Below are positions 1-8,126 of a stretch of 64,000 bases of DNA, one piece after another (positions within the stretch are counted from its first letter, which is position 1; each line of letters begins with the position of its first letter). Origin of the DNA: Notoacmeibacter sp. (lineage in GTDB: Bacteria > Pseudomonadota > Alphaproteobacteria > Rhizobiales > Rhizobiaceae); contig JAIOIW010000069.1 in NCBI GenBank assembly GCA_019912385.1, positions 1 through 64,000 on the forward strand, given 5' to 3'. Position numbers and translations under genes: made by a program. The notes below the pieces were generated by a model. The model saw nothing but the letters and a program-made list of their open reading frames with translations. It did no database searches and was not told where the DNA came from.

Positions 1-356
1 GTGTAGGTCCAGGCGTGATAGGGGCAGACGATCCGTTTCGCATGGCCGCAGGCCTCGGGCAGCATCACCATCATGCGGTGCAGGCAGACATTGGCGAAGG
101 CGCGCACCGACCCGTCATTCTGGCGCATGGCGAAGACCGGCTGGTCGCCGATCGTCCAGGTGATGTAGTCGCCCGGTTTCGCCATGGCGTCGGCGCGGCC
201 GAGGCATATCCAGCCCTTGGAAAACAGCCGTTCTGTCTCAAGCGCCAGCAGACCCTCGTCGGTATAGACGCCGGGCGGCATCGAGTGCGCCTGCTCCGCC
301 GGGTGGGTGGCGATACGCGCGATCTCGCCCAGAAGCACGTCTGTCGGTGTCGTCAT
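1..356 (-). CDS. Rieske [2Fe-2S] aromatic ring-hydroxylating dioxygenase, alpha subunit (N-terminal part, runs off the window)
   Basis: Only the first 118 residues lie in the window; the gene continues beyond base 1. The translated N-terminus carries the Rieske cluster ligands Cys91-x-His93 and Cys111-x2-His114 with 17 residues between the pairs. This is the usual pattern of ring-hydroxylating oxygenase large subunits, which receive electrons through this cluster and pass them to a mononuclear iron in the missing C-terminal domain. An AGGAGG lies about 12 bases before the ATG. The gene diverges from an FAH-family/hydratase operon, so a role in aromatic or phenolic catabolism is likely. The substrate cannot be told from this fragment. 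Confidence 0.85.
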   Translation of the reverse strand, partial: MTTPTDVLLGEIARIATHPAEQAHSMPPGVYTDEGLLALETERLFSKGWICLGRADAMAKPGDYITWTIGDQPVFAMRQNDGSVRAFANVCLHRMMVMLPEACGHAKRIVCPYHAWTY

Positions 357-481
357 GCGGGCCCCGTCCCTCCTGCCGCGCGCTCAGGTGCCCGGCTTTC
401 TCGCCATGTTTCAACGCCCGTCCGGTTTCGGCAAGCGCGGATTTGATGCAGAAATCGCGATGACGCGGTTTTCAATAACTA

Positions 482-495
482 ATTAACGTGTTAAT
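482..495. promoter_or_regulatory. Perfect inverted repeat ATTAAC-GT-GTTAAT, candidate operator
   Basis: A 6+6 bp perfect palindrome with a 2-base centre lies in the 172 bp divergent gap between the Rieske oxygenase gene and the FAH/hydratase operon, 34 bases before the latter's ATG. AT-rich dyads of this size are typical of MarR- or GntR-like regulators of aromatic catabolism. No such regulator is encoded in the window, so the cognate protein is unknown. This is an inference from position and symmetry. Confidence 0.4.
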
Positions 496-528
496 CAAAG
501 ACCGAAGGTGAAGTGACGGGAGAGCGAC

Positions 529-1410
529 ATGACCGGATTGCCAAGGCTTTCGGGCTTCTTTCACCGCGGCCGCCGGTCCTGGGGCGCGGTAGCCGGGGAC
601 GGAATCATCGATCTCGGCGCGCGCCTTGGCGCGACGTGGCCCGACCTGCGCGCGGTGATCGAAGCGGGCGCCCTGGACCGCCTCGCCAATGAAGTGGCCC
701 GGCTCGGTCCTGACATTACGCTGGACGAGATCACCTTCGACATCCCGCTCGCCGGCCCGGAGAAGATCATCTGCGTCGGTGTCAACTATCCCGACCGCAA
801 CGAGGAGTACAAGGACGGCAAGGAAGCGCCGCCCAACCCGTCCCTGTTCGTCCGCTTCCCGCGGTCTTTCGTCGGCCACGGCGTGCCGCTGACCCGCCCT
901 TTCGTGTCGCCGCAACTCGACTACGAAGGCGAGATCGCGCTGGTGATCGGCAAGGCGGGACGCCACATCGCCGAGCGCGACGCGCTTTCCCACATCGCCG
1001 CGCTGACGCTGTGCAACGAGGGGACGGTGCGCGACTGGGTACGCCACGCCAAGTTCAATGTCACCCAGGGCAAGAATTTCGACGGCTCGGGCGCGATGGG
1101 GCCATGGATCGTGCCGTTCACCGGGGAAGCGCAGATCGCCGACATCGAACTGACCACCCGCGTCAATGGCGAGCTGCGCCAACAGGACCGCACCAGCCGC
1201 ATGATCTTCCCCTTTGCCAGGCTCATCGCCTACATCTCGACCTTCACGACGCTGGTGCCGGGCGACATCATCGTCACCGGCACGCCGACCGGGGCCGGCG
1301 CCAGGCTCGATCCGCCGGTCTGGCTGAAGCCCGGCGACGTCGTGGAAGTGAGCGCCGAGGGCATCGGCACGCTGGTCAACGGCGTCGTCGACGAGGAGGC
1401 CGGCCGATGA
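529..1410 (+). CDS. Fumarylacetoacetate hydrolase (FAH) family protein, HpaG-like isomerase/decarboxylase
   Basis: This 293-residue protein has the single FAH-fold domain of the COG0179 group, which includes 2-hydroxyhepta-2,4-diene-1,7-dioate isomerase and OHED decarboxylase. The metal-binding E-x-E is at Glu133/Glu135. The usual Asn-Asp motif appears here as Asn163-Glu164, a conservative change possibly typical of a subfamily. GGGAGA lies a few bases before the ATG. The stop overlaps the start of the downstream hydratase by 4 bases (ATGA), so the two are translationally coupled. Together they resemble the lower steps of a meta-cleavage pathway such as homoprotocatechuate degradation. The exact substrate is inferred, not shown. 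Confidence 0.8.
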   Translation: MTGLPRLSGFFHRGRRSWGAVAGDGIIDLGARLGATWPDLRAVIEAGALDRLANEVARLGPDITLDEITFDIPLAGPEKIICVGVNYPDRNEEYKDGKEAPPNPSLFVRFPRSFVGHGVPLTRPFVSPQLDYEGEIALVIGKAGRHIAERDALSHIAALTLCNEGTVRDWVRHAKFNVTQGKNFDGSGAMGPWIVPFTGEAQIADIELTTRVNGELRQQDRTSRMIFPFARLIAYISTFTTLVPGDIIVTGTPTGAGARLDPPVWLKPGDVVEVSAEGIGTLVNGVVDEEAGR

Positions 1411-2210
1411 TGCGCCCGGACGAGATCGAAGCCGCCGCCCGCGCGCTCGACGAGGCCGAACGCACGCGCCGCCAGATCGGCCTGCTGTCGCTCGCCAACC
1501 CGGACATGGACATGGACGACGCCTACGCCGTGCAGGCGGCCTGGGTGGAAGCCAAGCTGAAGGCGGGAAAAAAGCGGACGGGCTGGAAGATCGGCCTGAC
1601 CTCGAAGGCGATGCAGGCGGCGCTGAACATCGACATCCCCGATTCCGGCGTGCTGCTCGACGACATGATGTTTGCAAACGGCGCAACGATTCCGCAAGGT
1701 CGCTTCATCCAGCCGCGTATCGAGGCGGAGATCGCCTTCGTGATGAAGGCGCCGATGGAAGGCGCAGGCGTGACGGCTGAAGACGTGCTGGCGGCGACCG
1801 ATTACGTCCAGCCGTCACTCGAGATCCTCGACACCCGTATTGTGCGGAAAGACCCGGAAACAGGCAGGATGCGAACTGTCTTCGACACCATCGCCGACAA
1901 TGCCGCCAATGCGGGCGTTGTCCTGGGCGGGCGCAGGATCGGGCCGGGCGAAACCGACCTCGCCTGGATCGGCGCCATCGTCCGCCGCGACGACGAGATC
2001 GAGGAAACCGGCCTTGGCGCCGGCGTGCTCGGCCATCCGGCAACGAGCGTCGCCTGGCTGGTCCGGCGCCTTTCCGCCTATGGCGAACGCATCGAGCCGG
2101 GGCAGGTCGTGCTTTCGGGCTCGTTCGTCCGCCCGGTCGAGGCGCTGCCCGGCAGCGTCATCGAAGCCGATTTCGGCCCTTTCGGCACGGTCTCCTGCCG
2201 CTTCGCCTGA
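1407..2210 (+). CDS. 2-keto-4-pentenoate hydratase / 2-oxohepta-3-ene-1,7-dioate hydratase family protein
   Basis: A 267-residue protein of the MhpD/HpaH hydratase family, which adds water to 2-oxo-enoate products of aromatic ring meta-cleavage. Visible family features are the G-W-K-I-G-L-T-S block at residues 59-66 and the acidic residues Glu106, Glu108 and Glu139, where the metal ligands are expected. Length matches HpaH (about 267). The start overlaps the upstream FAH gene stop by 4 bases, which fixes it and shows an operon. HpaH-like and MhpD-like substrates cannot be told apart from sequence alone. Confidence 0.85.
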   Translation: MMRPDEIEAAARALDEAERTRRQIGLLSLANPDMDMDDAYAVQAAWVEAKLKAGKKRTGWKIGLTSKAMQAALNIDIPDSGVLLDDMMFANGATIPQGRFIQPRIEAEIAFVMKAPMEGAGVTAEDVLAATDYVQPSLEILDTRIVRKDPETGRMRTVFDTIADNAANAGVVLGGRRIGPGETDLAWIGAIVRRDDEIEETGLGAGVLGHPATSVAWLVRRLSAYGERIEPGQVVLSGSFVRPVEALPGSVIEADFGPFGTVSCRFA

Positions 2211-2287
2211 CGCCTGAAATCGCATTTTGACCGGGCCGCTGCCGCAGCACTCTTTGCCGCCGCCCGCTTTGCCGCTATAGCCGCACG

Positions 2288-2947
2288 ATGAACACGCTCC
2301 TTGTCCTCGACTATGCCGGCGTCGCTGTTTTCGCGGTGACGGGCGCGCTTGCCGCCTCGCGCAAGCAGCTCGACCTGATCGGCTTCCTGTTCCTGGCGAG
2401 TGTCACGGGGATTGGCGGCGGCACGCTGCGCGATGTCATTCTTGGCGCCGCGCCCGTCTTCTGGGTCACCAACCCGGTCTATATCCTGGTCTGCGCGGCC
2501 ATGGCGCTGCTGGTCTATTTCACCGCGCACCTGATCGAAAGCCGATACCGCCTGCTGCTGTGGTTCGATGCGGCAGGGCTTGCGGCCTATTGCGTCATGG
2601 GCGCCGCCAAGGGGCTGGCGGCAACGGGATCGGCGACCGTCGCGCTGGTCACCGGCGTCCTGACGGCGACCTTCGGCGGCATTCTGCGCGACCTGCTTTC
2701 CGGCGAACCGTCGGTACTGTTGCGTCCCGAGATCTATGTCACGGCGGCCCTGGCCGGGGCCGGGACCTATACCGTCGCGACGATGGCCGGCATGCCGCCC
2801 GCGCTCGCCGCCGGCCTCGCCATTGCCGTCGCGTTCATGGTGCGTGGCGGCGCCCTTGCCTTCGGCTGGACCTTCCCGCGCTACCGCCCGCGTGCCGGGC
2901 GCAGCGAAGACGAGCTGAAGCGCGACGGCATCGTGCGCTCAGAGTAG
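2288..2947 (+). CDS. TRIC-type (UPF0126/YadS) trimeric intracellular cation channel family membrane protein
   Basis: 219 residues, mostly hydrophobic, with seven predicted membrane segments arranged as two related halves. Each half carries the family glycine motif: GIGGGTLRD at 41-49 and ATFGGILRD at 127-135. Bacterial homologues form homotrimeric potassium/cation channels in the inner membrane. The last coding bases overlap the end of the convergent adenosine kinase gene by 9 bp, so the two transcripts are antisense at their 3' ends. Family assignment is firm; the physiological ion is not shown by the sequence. Confidence 0.85.
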   Translation: MNTLLVLDYAGVAVFAVTGALAASRKQLDLIGFLFLASVTGIGGGTLRDVILGAAPVFWVTNPVYILVCAAMALLVYFTAHLIESRYRLLLWFDAAGLAAYCVMGAAKGLAATGSATVALVTGVLTATFGGILRDLLSGEPSVLLRPEIYVTAALAGAGTYTVATMAGMPPALAAGLAIAVAFMVRGGALAFGWTFPRYRPRAGRSEDELKRDGIVRSE

Positions 2948-3931
2948 GCCTGCCTGTTCCGCCGCAAGGCGCAGGTCCGCCTGCGGGCGCGGGCCGATCT
3001 GCTGGATAACGATGCCGGCGGCGAGCGACCCCAGTTTGCCACAGGTCTCCAGGTTCTTGCCGGACGTGTAGCCGAACAGGAAGCCGGCAGCATAAAGATC
3101 GCCGGCGCCGGTCGTATCGACGAGCTCGTCGATCTCGACCGCCTTGATCTCCACCGTTTCGCTGTTGCGCACGATCAGCGACCCGTTCTCCGACCGGGTG
3201 ACCGCGGCCAGCTTGCAGTCGGCGCGGATGGCGTTGAGCGCGGTGTCGAAATCGGCGGTCTGGTAAAGCGACTTCAGTTCGTGCTCGTTGGCAAACACGA
3301 TGTCCACCGTGCCCGAGCGCATCAGCTCGAGGAATTCGTCGCGGTAACGGTCGACGCAAAACGGATCGGACAGCGTCATCGAGACCTCGCGCCCGGCGGC
3401 ATGCGCCAGCTTGGCCGTCATGCGGATTGCCTCCTTGGCGCGCGGGGGATCCCATAGGTAGCCCTCGAAATAGGTTACCTTCGCGCTCGACGCCTTGGAT
3501 GCCTCGACATCCTCCGGGCCGAGCTCGACGCAGGCGCCGAGATAGGTGTTCATCGACCGCTCGCCGTCGGGCGTCACGAAGATCATCGAGCGTGCCGTCG
3601 GCGGCGTGCCGGTCAGCGGGCTCGTGTCGAAGGCCACGCCCTGGGCGCGGATGTCGTGGGCGAAGATGTTGCCCAGGTGATCGTTGGAAACCTTGCCGAA
3701 ATAGGCCGCGCGGCCACCGAACGAAGCAAGCCCCGCCGCGGTGTTGCTGGCGCTGCCGCCCGATGCCTCGATCGCCGGGCCCATGTGCGAATACAGGAGT
3801 TCGGCGCGCTCGGCGTCAACCAGGTTCATCGCGCCCTTGTGGATGCCGTGGGCGACCAGGAAGTCGTCTTCGCAGCGGGCAATGATATCGACGATTGCGT
3901 TGCCGATGGCGAGAACGTCATAGGCGCTCAT
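2939..3931 (-). CDS. Adenosine kinase (PfkB/ribokinase family)
   Basis: A 330-residue PfkB-family sugar kinase of the adenosine kinase type, expected to phosphorylate adenosine to AMP with ATP in the cytoplasm. The N-terminal GGSASNTA block (substrate/lid region) sits near residues 58-65. The C-terminal signature DTTGAGD ends at Asp278, the catalytic base. The N-terminal D-V-L-A-I-G-N-A-I-V-D motif is characteristic of bacterial adenosine kinases. The gene is single, convergent with the TRIC-channel gene and overlapping it by 9 bp. With ribokinase and nucleoside hydrolase about 4 kb away, it fits a nucleoside salvage theme. Other PfkB specificities are possible but less likely. Confidence 0.85.
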   Translation of the reverse strand: MSAYDVLAIGNAIVDIIARCEDDFLVAHGIHKGAMNLVDAERAELLYSHMGPAIEASGGSASNTAAGLASFGGRAAYFGKVSNDHLGNIFAHDIRAQGVAFDTSPLTGTPPTARSMIFVTPDGERSMNTYLGACVELGPEDVEASKASSAKVTYFEGYLWDPPRAKEAIRMTAKLAHAAGREVSMTLSDPFCVDRYRDEFLELMRSGTVDIVFANEHELKSLYQTADFDTALNAIRADCKLAAVTRSENGSLIVRNSETVEIKAVEIDELVDTTGAGDLYAAGFLFGYTSGKNLETCGKLGSLAAGIVIQQIGPRPQADLRLAAEQAGLL

Positions 3932-3964
3932 GGATTCTCCGGCGTTTACGGCACCGGCCCGGAA

Positions 3965-4051
3965 CCCGGAATCGGTTTCCGGAAGGCGCGATGCGCAGAT
4001 TCAAGGACCCGCGGCACCTTCTGCGCGTCAAGCAGGACGCGCGGCGCCGCA
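3965..4051 (+). repeat. Intergenic palindromic repeat, copy A
   Basis: This stretch shares the CCGGTTTTCGGAAAGCGCGATGCGC-type lead-in (one or two changes) seen again at 18201-18243 (minus) and 30493-30525. It is followed by an imperfect hairpin with arms GCGGC/GCCGC (4011-4015 and 4046-4050) and CGCGTC/GACGCG (4024-4029 and 4036-4041). It fills the gap between adenosine kinase and the CysZ-like gene. The lead-in is well conserved between copies; the hairpin core is diverged in this one. Confidence 0.6.
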
Positions 4052-4187
4052 GGGATGGTCGCGTCCGGGATTTAACCGGTTGGACGCGTTTTGCAAGGGT
4101 GCACCGCCTTGCGGGCGGCTCGCGGCGACCCTATGTCCGTTTCAATCGAAGACCTGTCCCACCGACCATCCGGGAGCTGCCGACGCC

Positions 4188-4928
4188 ATGATCCTCGAAG
4201 CCGCGCGTGCGGCCGCAAGCCGCCTGCTGACGCCCGAATTCCGCGGCGTGCTCTTCAAGTCGCTGGGCCTGACGATCCTGATGCTGATTGCCGCCTGGTT
4301 CGGCCTGCGCGAGCTCTTCGACTGGCTGGCCCTGCCCTGGCTCGACGCCTTGCTGCCCGGCCTGCCGGCCTGGGCCGGTTGGCTCGGCGTCGTTGCCGCC
4401 GTCTTCGCCGGATTGGGGCTGGCGCTCTCTCTCGCCTTGCTGATCGCCCCGGTTACCGCGGTCATCGCGGGCGTCTTTCTCGATGATGTCGCCGAAGTGG
4501 TCGAGCGGCAGGATTATCCAGCCGACCCGCCGGGCAGGGCCGTGCCCGTCGTCCAGGGAATGGTGCTGGCGATCAAGTTCCTCGGCGTCGTTATCCTCGG
4601 CAACATCGTCGCGCTGGTGCTGCTGCTCGTTCCGGGCATCAACATCGCCGCCTTCTTCCTGGTCAACGGCTACCTTCTTGGCCGCGAATTCTTCGAGTTC
4701 GCCGCCATGCGCCACCGCCCCGAGGCGGAAGCGAAAATGTTCCGCCGCAAGCATTCCACGACGATTTTCCTCGCCGGGCTGGTGATCGCCGCCTTTCTGG
4801 CCGTGCCGGTCGTCAACTTGGTGACGCCGCTGTTTGCCGCCGCCATGATGGTTCACCTGCACAAGATGCTGTCGGCTGCCGATCCCGGTTTCAGCCGGGC
4901 GGAGGCAAGACGGAAAACCGCGGCCTAA
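4188..4928 (+). CDS. EI24-domain / CysZ-like integral membrane protein
   Basis: 246 residues with four long hydrophobic segments and a polar middle loop that follows a conserved F-L-D-D-V-A-E-x-V-E pattern. This matches the EI24 (etoposide-induced 2.4/CysZ) domain family of inner-membrane proteins. CysZ homologues import sulfate, but alphaproteobacterial members next to nth are uncharacterised, so transport of sulfate is only a possibility. I start at the ATG preceded by GGGAGC. The longer open frame upstream is composed of repeat sequence. The stop overlaps the convergent nth gene by 4 bases. Confidence 0.75.
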   Translation: MILEAARAAASRLLTPEFRGVLFKSLGLTILMLIAAWFGLRELFDWLALPWLDALLPGLPAWAGWLGVVAAVFAGLGLALSLALLIAPVTAVIAGVFLDDVAEVVERQDYPADPPGRAVPVVQGMVLAIKFLGVVILGNIVALVLLLVPGINIAAFFLVNGYLLGREFFEFAAMRHRPEAEAKMFRRKHSTTIFLAGLVIAAFLAVPVVNLVTPLFAAAMMVHLHKMLSAADPGFSRAEARRKTAA

Positions 4929-5665
4929 CCGATCACCTGCGGCGGCAGTTCCACCAGAGCCGCCGGCACATCGCAGGTCTTGTCGGGCGCCTTGCAGAGA
5001 TCGGCGATCACGCAGCGCTCGCATTCCGGCTTGCGCGCCTTGCAGCAATAGCGCCCGTGCAGGATCAGCCAGTGGTGGGCGTGGATCAGGTACTCCTGCG
5101 GGATCACCTTCATCAGGTGCTCTTCCACCTCGTCGGGCGTCCTGCCCGGCGCCAGGCCGATGCGGTTGGCGATGCGGAAGATATGGGTATCGACGGCGAT
5201 CGCCGGAATGCCGAACGCCATTTGCAGCACCACGTTGGCAGTCTTGCGGCCGACGCCCGGCAGCGTCATCAGCTCCTCGCGGGAGCGCGGCACCTCGCCG
5301 CCGAAATCCTCCACCAGCTTTCTCGACAGCGCGATGACGTTCCTGGCCTTGTTGCGCCACAGCCCGATCGTGCGGATGTGGTCGCAGAGCTTCTCCTCGC
5401 CGAGCGCCAGCATCTTTTCCGGCGTGTCGGCAATTTTGAACAGCTCCCTGGTTGCCTTGTTGACCCCGACATCGGTCGCCTGGGCGGAAAGCGCGACGGC
5501 GACGACCAGCGTGTAGGGATTGACATGCGCCAACTCGCCCCTGGGCTCTGGCCGCTGGACCGAGAAGCGGCGGAAGATCTCGCGCACGTCCTGCGCGCTG
5601 TAAAGGCTCGGCGCGGGTTTGGCCCCGCGCGCCGGTGCTGTTTTTTTGCTCTTGGGCTTCGTCAT
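4925..5665 (-). CDS. nth: Endonuclease III (DNA glycosylase/AP lyase)
   Basis: 246 residues. The helix-hairpin-helix LPGVGRKTA (135-143) contains the catalytic Lys141, and Asp159 in VDTH is the second catalytic residue. The C-terminal [4Fe-4S] cluster ligands Cys208-x6-Cys215-x2-Cys218-x5-Cys224 are complete. It removes oxidised pyrimidines and nicks the abasic site in base excision repair. The start is placed at the ATG preceded by AGGGG. Only 22 bases separate it from the divergent DUF2244 gene, so its promoter must lie inside that gap or the neighbour's coding sequence. Confidence 0.95.
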   Translation of the reverse strand: MTKPKSKKTAPARGAKPAPSLYSAQDVREIFRRFSVQRPEPRGELAHVNPYTLVVAVALSAQATDVGVNKATRELFKIADTPEKMLALGEEKLCDHIRTIGLWRNKARNVIALSRKLVEDFGGEVPRSREELMTLPGVGRKTANVVLQMAFGIPAIAVDTHIFRIANRIGLAPGRTPDEVEEHLMKVIPQEYLIHAHHWLILHGRYCCKARKPECERCVIADLCKAPDKTCDVPAALVELPPQVIG

Positions 5666-5687
5666 GCATCCCCTATAATTGCAAGCC

Positions 5688-6182
5688 ATGAGGGATACCA
5701 GTGCGGCAATGACCGCTGACGAACCGATCTTCGATGCGCTTCTGACGCCGCACCGTTCGCTGGGGCGCACGGGATTTTATGTCGTGATGGCAGCCGTGTC
5801 GGTGGTCTGGCTCGGTTCCGGCCTTCTGTTCCTGCTCAAGGGAGCCTGGCCGGTCTTCGGTTTCTTCGGCCTCGATGTCGTGGCGCTCTATGTCGCGTTT
5901 CGCCTCAACTACCGCGCAGCCCGCGCCCGCGAGGAAGTGACGCTTTGGCGACACCGGTTGCGCATCCGCACGATCGCGCCGTCGGGCCGGGCGCGCGAGC
6001 ACGGTTTCAACCCGTTCTGGACGCGGTTCACGGTGTCGCGCCACGCCGAGATCGGCATCACGGCGATGAACGTGACCGGCGAGGGCCGCACCGTGCCGCT
6101 CGGCTCGTTCCTCAATCCGGACGACCGCGAGAGTTTCTCGAAGGCCTTCGCGGCGGCCCTGGCTTCGGTAAAGCGCGGTTGA
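5688..6182 (+). CDS. DUF2244 domain-containing membrane protein
   Basis: 164 residues with two adjacent membrane segments near the N-terminus and a soluble C-terminal region containing the R-A-R-E-E-V-T-L and F-N-P-F-W-T-R-F blocks that mark DUF2244. The family is common in alphaproteobacteria, usually beside nth as here, and has no known function. The start could instead be the in-frame ATG at 5709, because neither site has a strong ribosome binding site at normal spacing. Confidence 0.8.
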   Translation: MRDTSAAMTADEPIFDALLTPHRSLGRTGFYVVMAAVSVVWLGSGLLFLLKGAWPVFGFFGLDVVALYVAFRLNYRAARAREEVTLWRHRLRIRTIAPSGRAREHGFNPFWTRFTVSRHAEIGITAMNVTGEGRTVPLGSFLNPDDRESFSKAFAAALASVKRG

Positions 6183-6260
6183 AGCAAGTTTCGGGTGGCG
6201 GTTGCGGCCCGGCAGCGCGATGATGCGGGCAAATACCGTACAGACGCGAGCAGGAAGACC

Positions 6261-7145
6261 ATGAACGCGCAAACCGCCATGCTGAAGGCCGACGTCACGC
6301 CAACCGGTTCCGATTACGAGACCGTGCGCCGCGTGATCGAAACCCTGTCGCTCGACTATCAGGACCAGCCCTCGCTGGAAGACCTCGCCGCGGCCACGGG
6401 CGAAACGCCGACCGGACTGCAGAAACTGTTTACCCGCTGGGCGGGGCTCAGCCCCAAGGCGTTCCTGCAGGCCGTCACGCTCGACCACGCCCGCCGCCTG
6501 CTCGAGGACGGCGCACCTGTGCTTGATGCCGCGCTCGAGGTCGGGCTCTCCGGCCCTGGGCGGTTGCACGATTTGTTCGTCACCCACGAGGCGATGTCGC
6601 CCGGCGACTACAAGAATCGCGCCGCGGGGCTGACCATCCGCCACGGGTTCCATGTCTCACCCTTCGGCATCGCATTGGTCATGGCAACCGATCGCGGACT
6701 GTGCGGGCTGGCCTTCTGTGATCCCGGCGGCGAGGCGGCGGCGCTTGCCGACATGACGGGGCGTTGGCCGAACGCGGTTTTCGTCGAGGACCTGGCCGCC
6801 ACGGCACCCCATGCTGCGCGCATTTTCGATCCGGCGCACTGGCGCGCCGACCAGCCATTGCGGGTCGTCATGATCGGCACCGATTTCCAGCTGCGCGTCT
6901 GGGAAGCGCTGCTGAAGATTCCCGCCAATCACGCCGCCAGCTATTCGGCCATCGCCGCATCGATCGGCAAGCCGAAAGCCTCGCGCGCTGTCGGCGCGGC
7001 CGTCGGCGCCAACCCGCTCTCCTTCGTGGTGCCCTGTCATCGCGCGCTCGGCAAGTCCGGCGCGTTGACTGGTTATCATTGGGGTCTTACCCGCAAGCGC
7101 GCGATACTCGGCTGGGAGGCCGGCCGTCTTTCCGGTACGCGCTGA
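6261..7145 (+). CDS. AraC-type HTH fused to methylated-DNA-[protein]-cysteine S-methyltransferase (Ada-like, lacking the N-terminal zinc domain)
   Basis: 294 residues. Residues about 18-110 form an AraC-like helix-turn-helix region. The C-terminal half is an O6-alkylguanine-DNA alkyltransferase with the active-site PCHR at Cys259 and the DNA-recognition arginine in SRAVGAAVGANP. It repairs O6-methylguanine by suicidal transfer to Cys259. E. coli Ada has an extra N-terminal Cys4 zinc domain that senses methylphosphotriesters. That domain is absent here, so methylation-triggered activator function is doubtful. The ATG is preceded by AGGAAG. Confidence 0.88.
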   Translation: MNAQTAMLKADVTPTGSDYETVRRVIETLSLDYQDQPSLEDLAAATGETPTGLQKLFTRWAGLSPKAFLQAVTLDHARRLLEDGAPVLDAALEVGLSGPGRLHDLFVTHEAMSPGDYKNRAAGLTIRHGFHVSPFGIALVMATDRGLCGLAFCDPGGEAAALADMTGRWPNAVFVEDLAATAPHAARIFDPAHWRADQPLRVVMIGTDFQLRVWEALLKIPANHAASYSAIAASIGKPKASRAVGAAVGANPLSFVVPCHRALGKSGALTGYHWGLTRKRAILGWEAGRLSGTR

Positions 7146-7209
7146 GGAAACTGTTTCTTGAGCGGGCGAGAACCGGTAGCCTTTCGCGCAAACCACGCGG
7201 GAGGCCTTC

Positions 7210-8106
7210 TTGATCGTCGTCATCGGTTCCATCAATCTCGATCTCGTCGCAACGGTGGAGCGCCTGCCGAAACCGGGTGAAACCGTGCCCGGAGACACTT
7301 TCGTCATCGCACCGGGCGGCAAGGGCGCCAATCAGGCTCTCGCCGCCCGCCGCGCGGGCGCGGCCGTGCGCATGGTGGCGGCGGTGGGCGCCGACCCCTT
7401 CGCTGCCCAGGCCCTGTCGCTGCTGGAGGAAAGCGGCGTCGATCTTTCCGGCGTGCGCCGGGCCGCAAGCGCCACCGGCACAGCCCTGATCCTGGTCGAG
7501 CGCGCGGGGGAGAACATGATCGCGGTCATCCCCGGCGCCAATGGCGACCTGCGGGCCGAACATGGGCGCGACTTGGACCTGAAAGCCGGCGATCACGTGC
7601 TCCTGCAGCACGAGATCCCGCTCGAAACGGTTGCGGTGGCACTCGATACGGCGCGGGCGGCGGGCGCCGTATCGCTGCTCAATACCGCCCCGTTCCGCCC
7701 CGAGGCGGCACCGCTTCTTGGCCGCGCGGATTACGTGATCGCCAACGAAACCGAGTTCGATCTCTACGCCGGTGCGCTGGCGCTTGCGGGCGGTGACCGG
7801 CAGGCGCGAATGCGCCATTTCGCATCCACGACCGGCCGAACCATCATCGTCACGCTCGGCGCACAGGGCGTCTGGGCATCGACACCGCGAACCTTTGTCG
7901 ACCAGCCGGCCATGAAGATCGAACCGGTCGACACGGTGGGCGCGGGCGACACGTTTTGCGGCTATCTTGCCGCGAGCCTGGCAGGCGGCTTGCCGCTTGG
8001 GGACGCGCTGCGCCGCGCCGCCGTCGCCGGGGCGCTGGCCTGCCTGAAACCGGGGGCGCAGCCGGCCATACCGACCGGACCGGAAGTCGACGCCGCGATG
8101 CGATGA
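7210..8106 (+). CDS. rbsK: Ribokinase
   Basis: 298 residues of the PfkB family with the ribokinase-type N-terminal GGKGANQA block, an N-E-T-E-F motif in the middle, and the DTVGAGD signature ending at catalytic Asp247. It phosphorylates ribose to ribose-5-phosphate. The start codon is TTG, supported by GGGAGG six bases upstream and by the protein beginning directly at the first beta strand (I-V-V-I-G-S-I-N). It converges with the nucleoside hydrolase gene 20 bases away; that enzyme releases ribose from nucleosides, so a shared salvage role is likely. Confidence 0.9.
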   Translation: MIVVIGSINLDLVATVERLPKPGETVPGDTFVIAPGGKGANQALAARRAGAAVRMVAAVGADPFAAQALSLLEESGVDLSGVRRAASATGTALILVERAGENMIAVIPGANGDLRAEHGRDLDLKAGDHVLLQHEIPLETVAVALDTARAAGAVSLLNTAPFRPEAAPLLGRADYVIANETEFDLYAGALALAGGDRQARMRHFASTTGRTIIVTLGAQGVWASTPRTFVDQPAMKIEPVDTVGAGDTFCGYLAASLAGGLPLGDALRRAAVAGALACLKPGAQPAIPTGPEVDAAMR

Positions 8107-8126
8107 TGCCGCCGCGCGGGCAGCGG

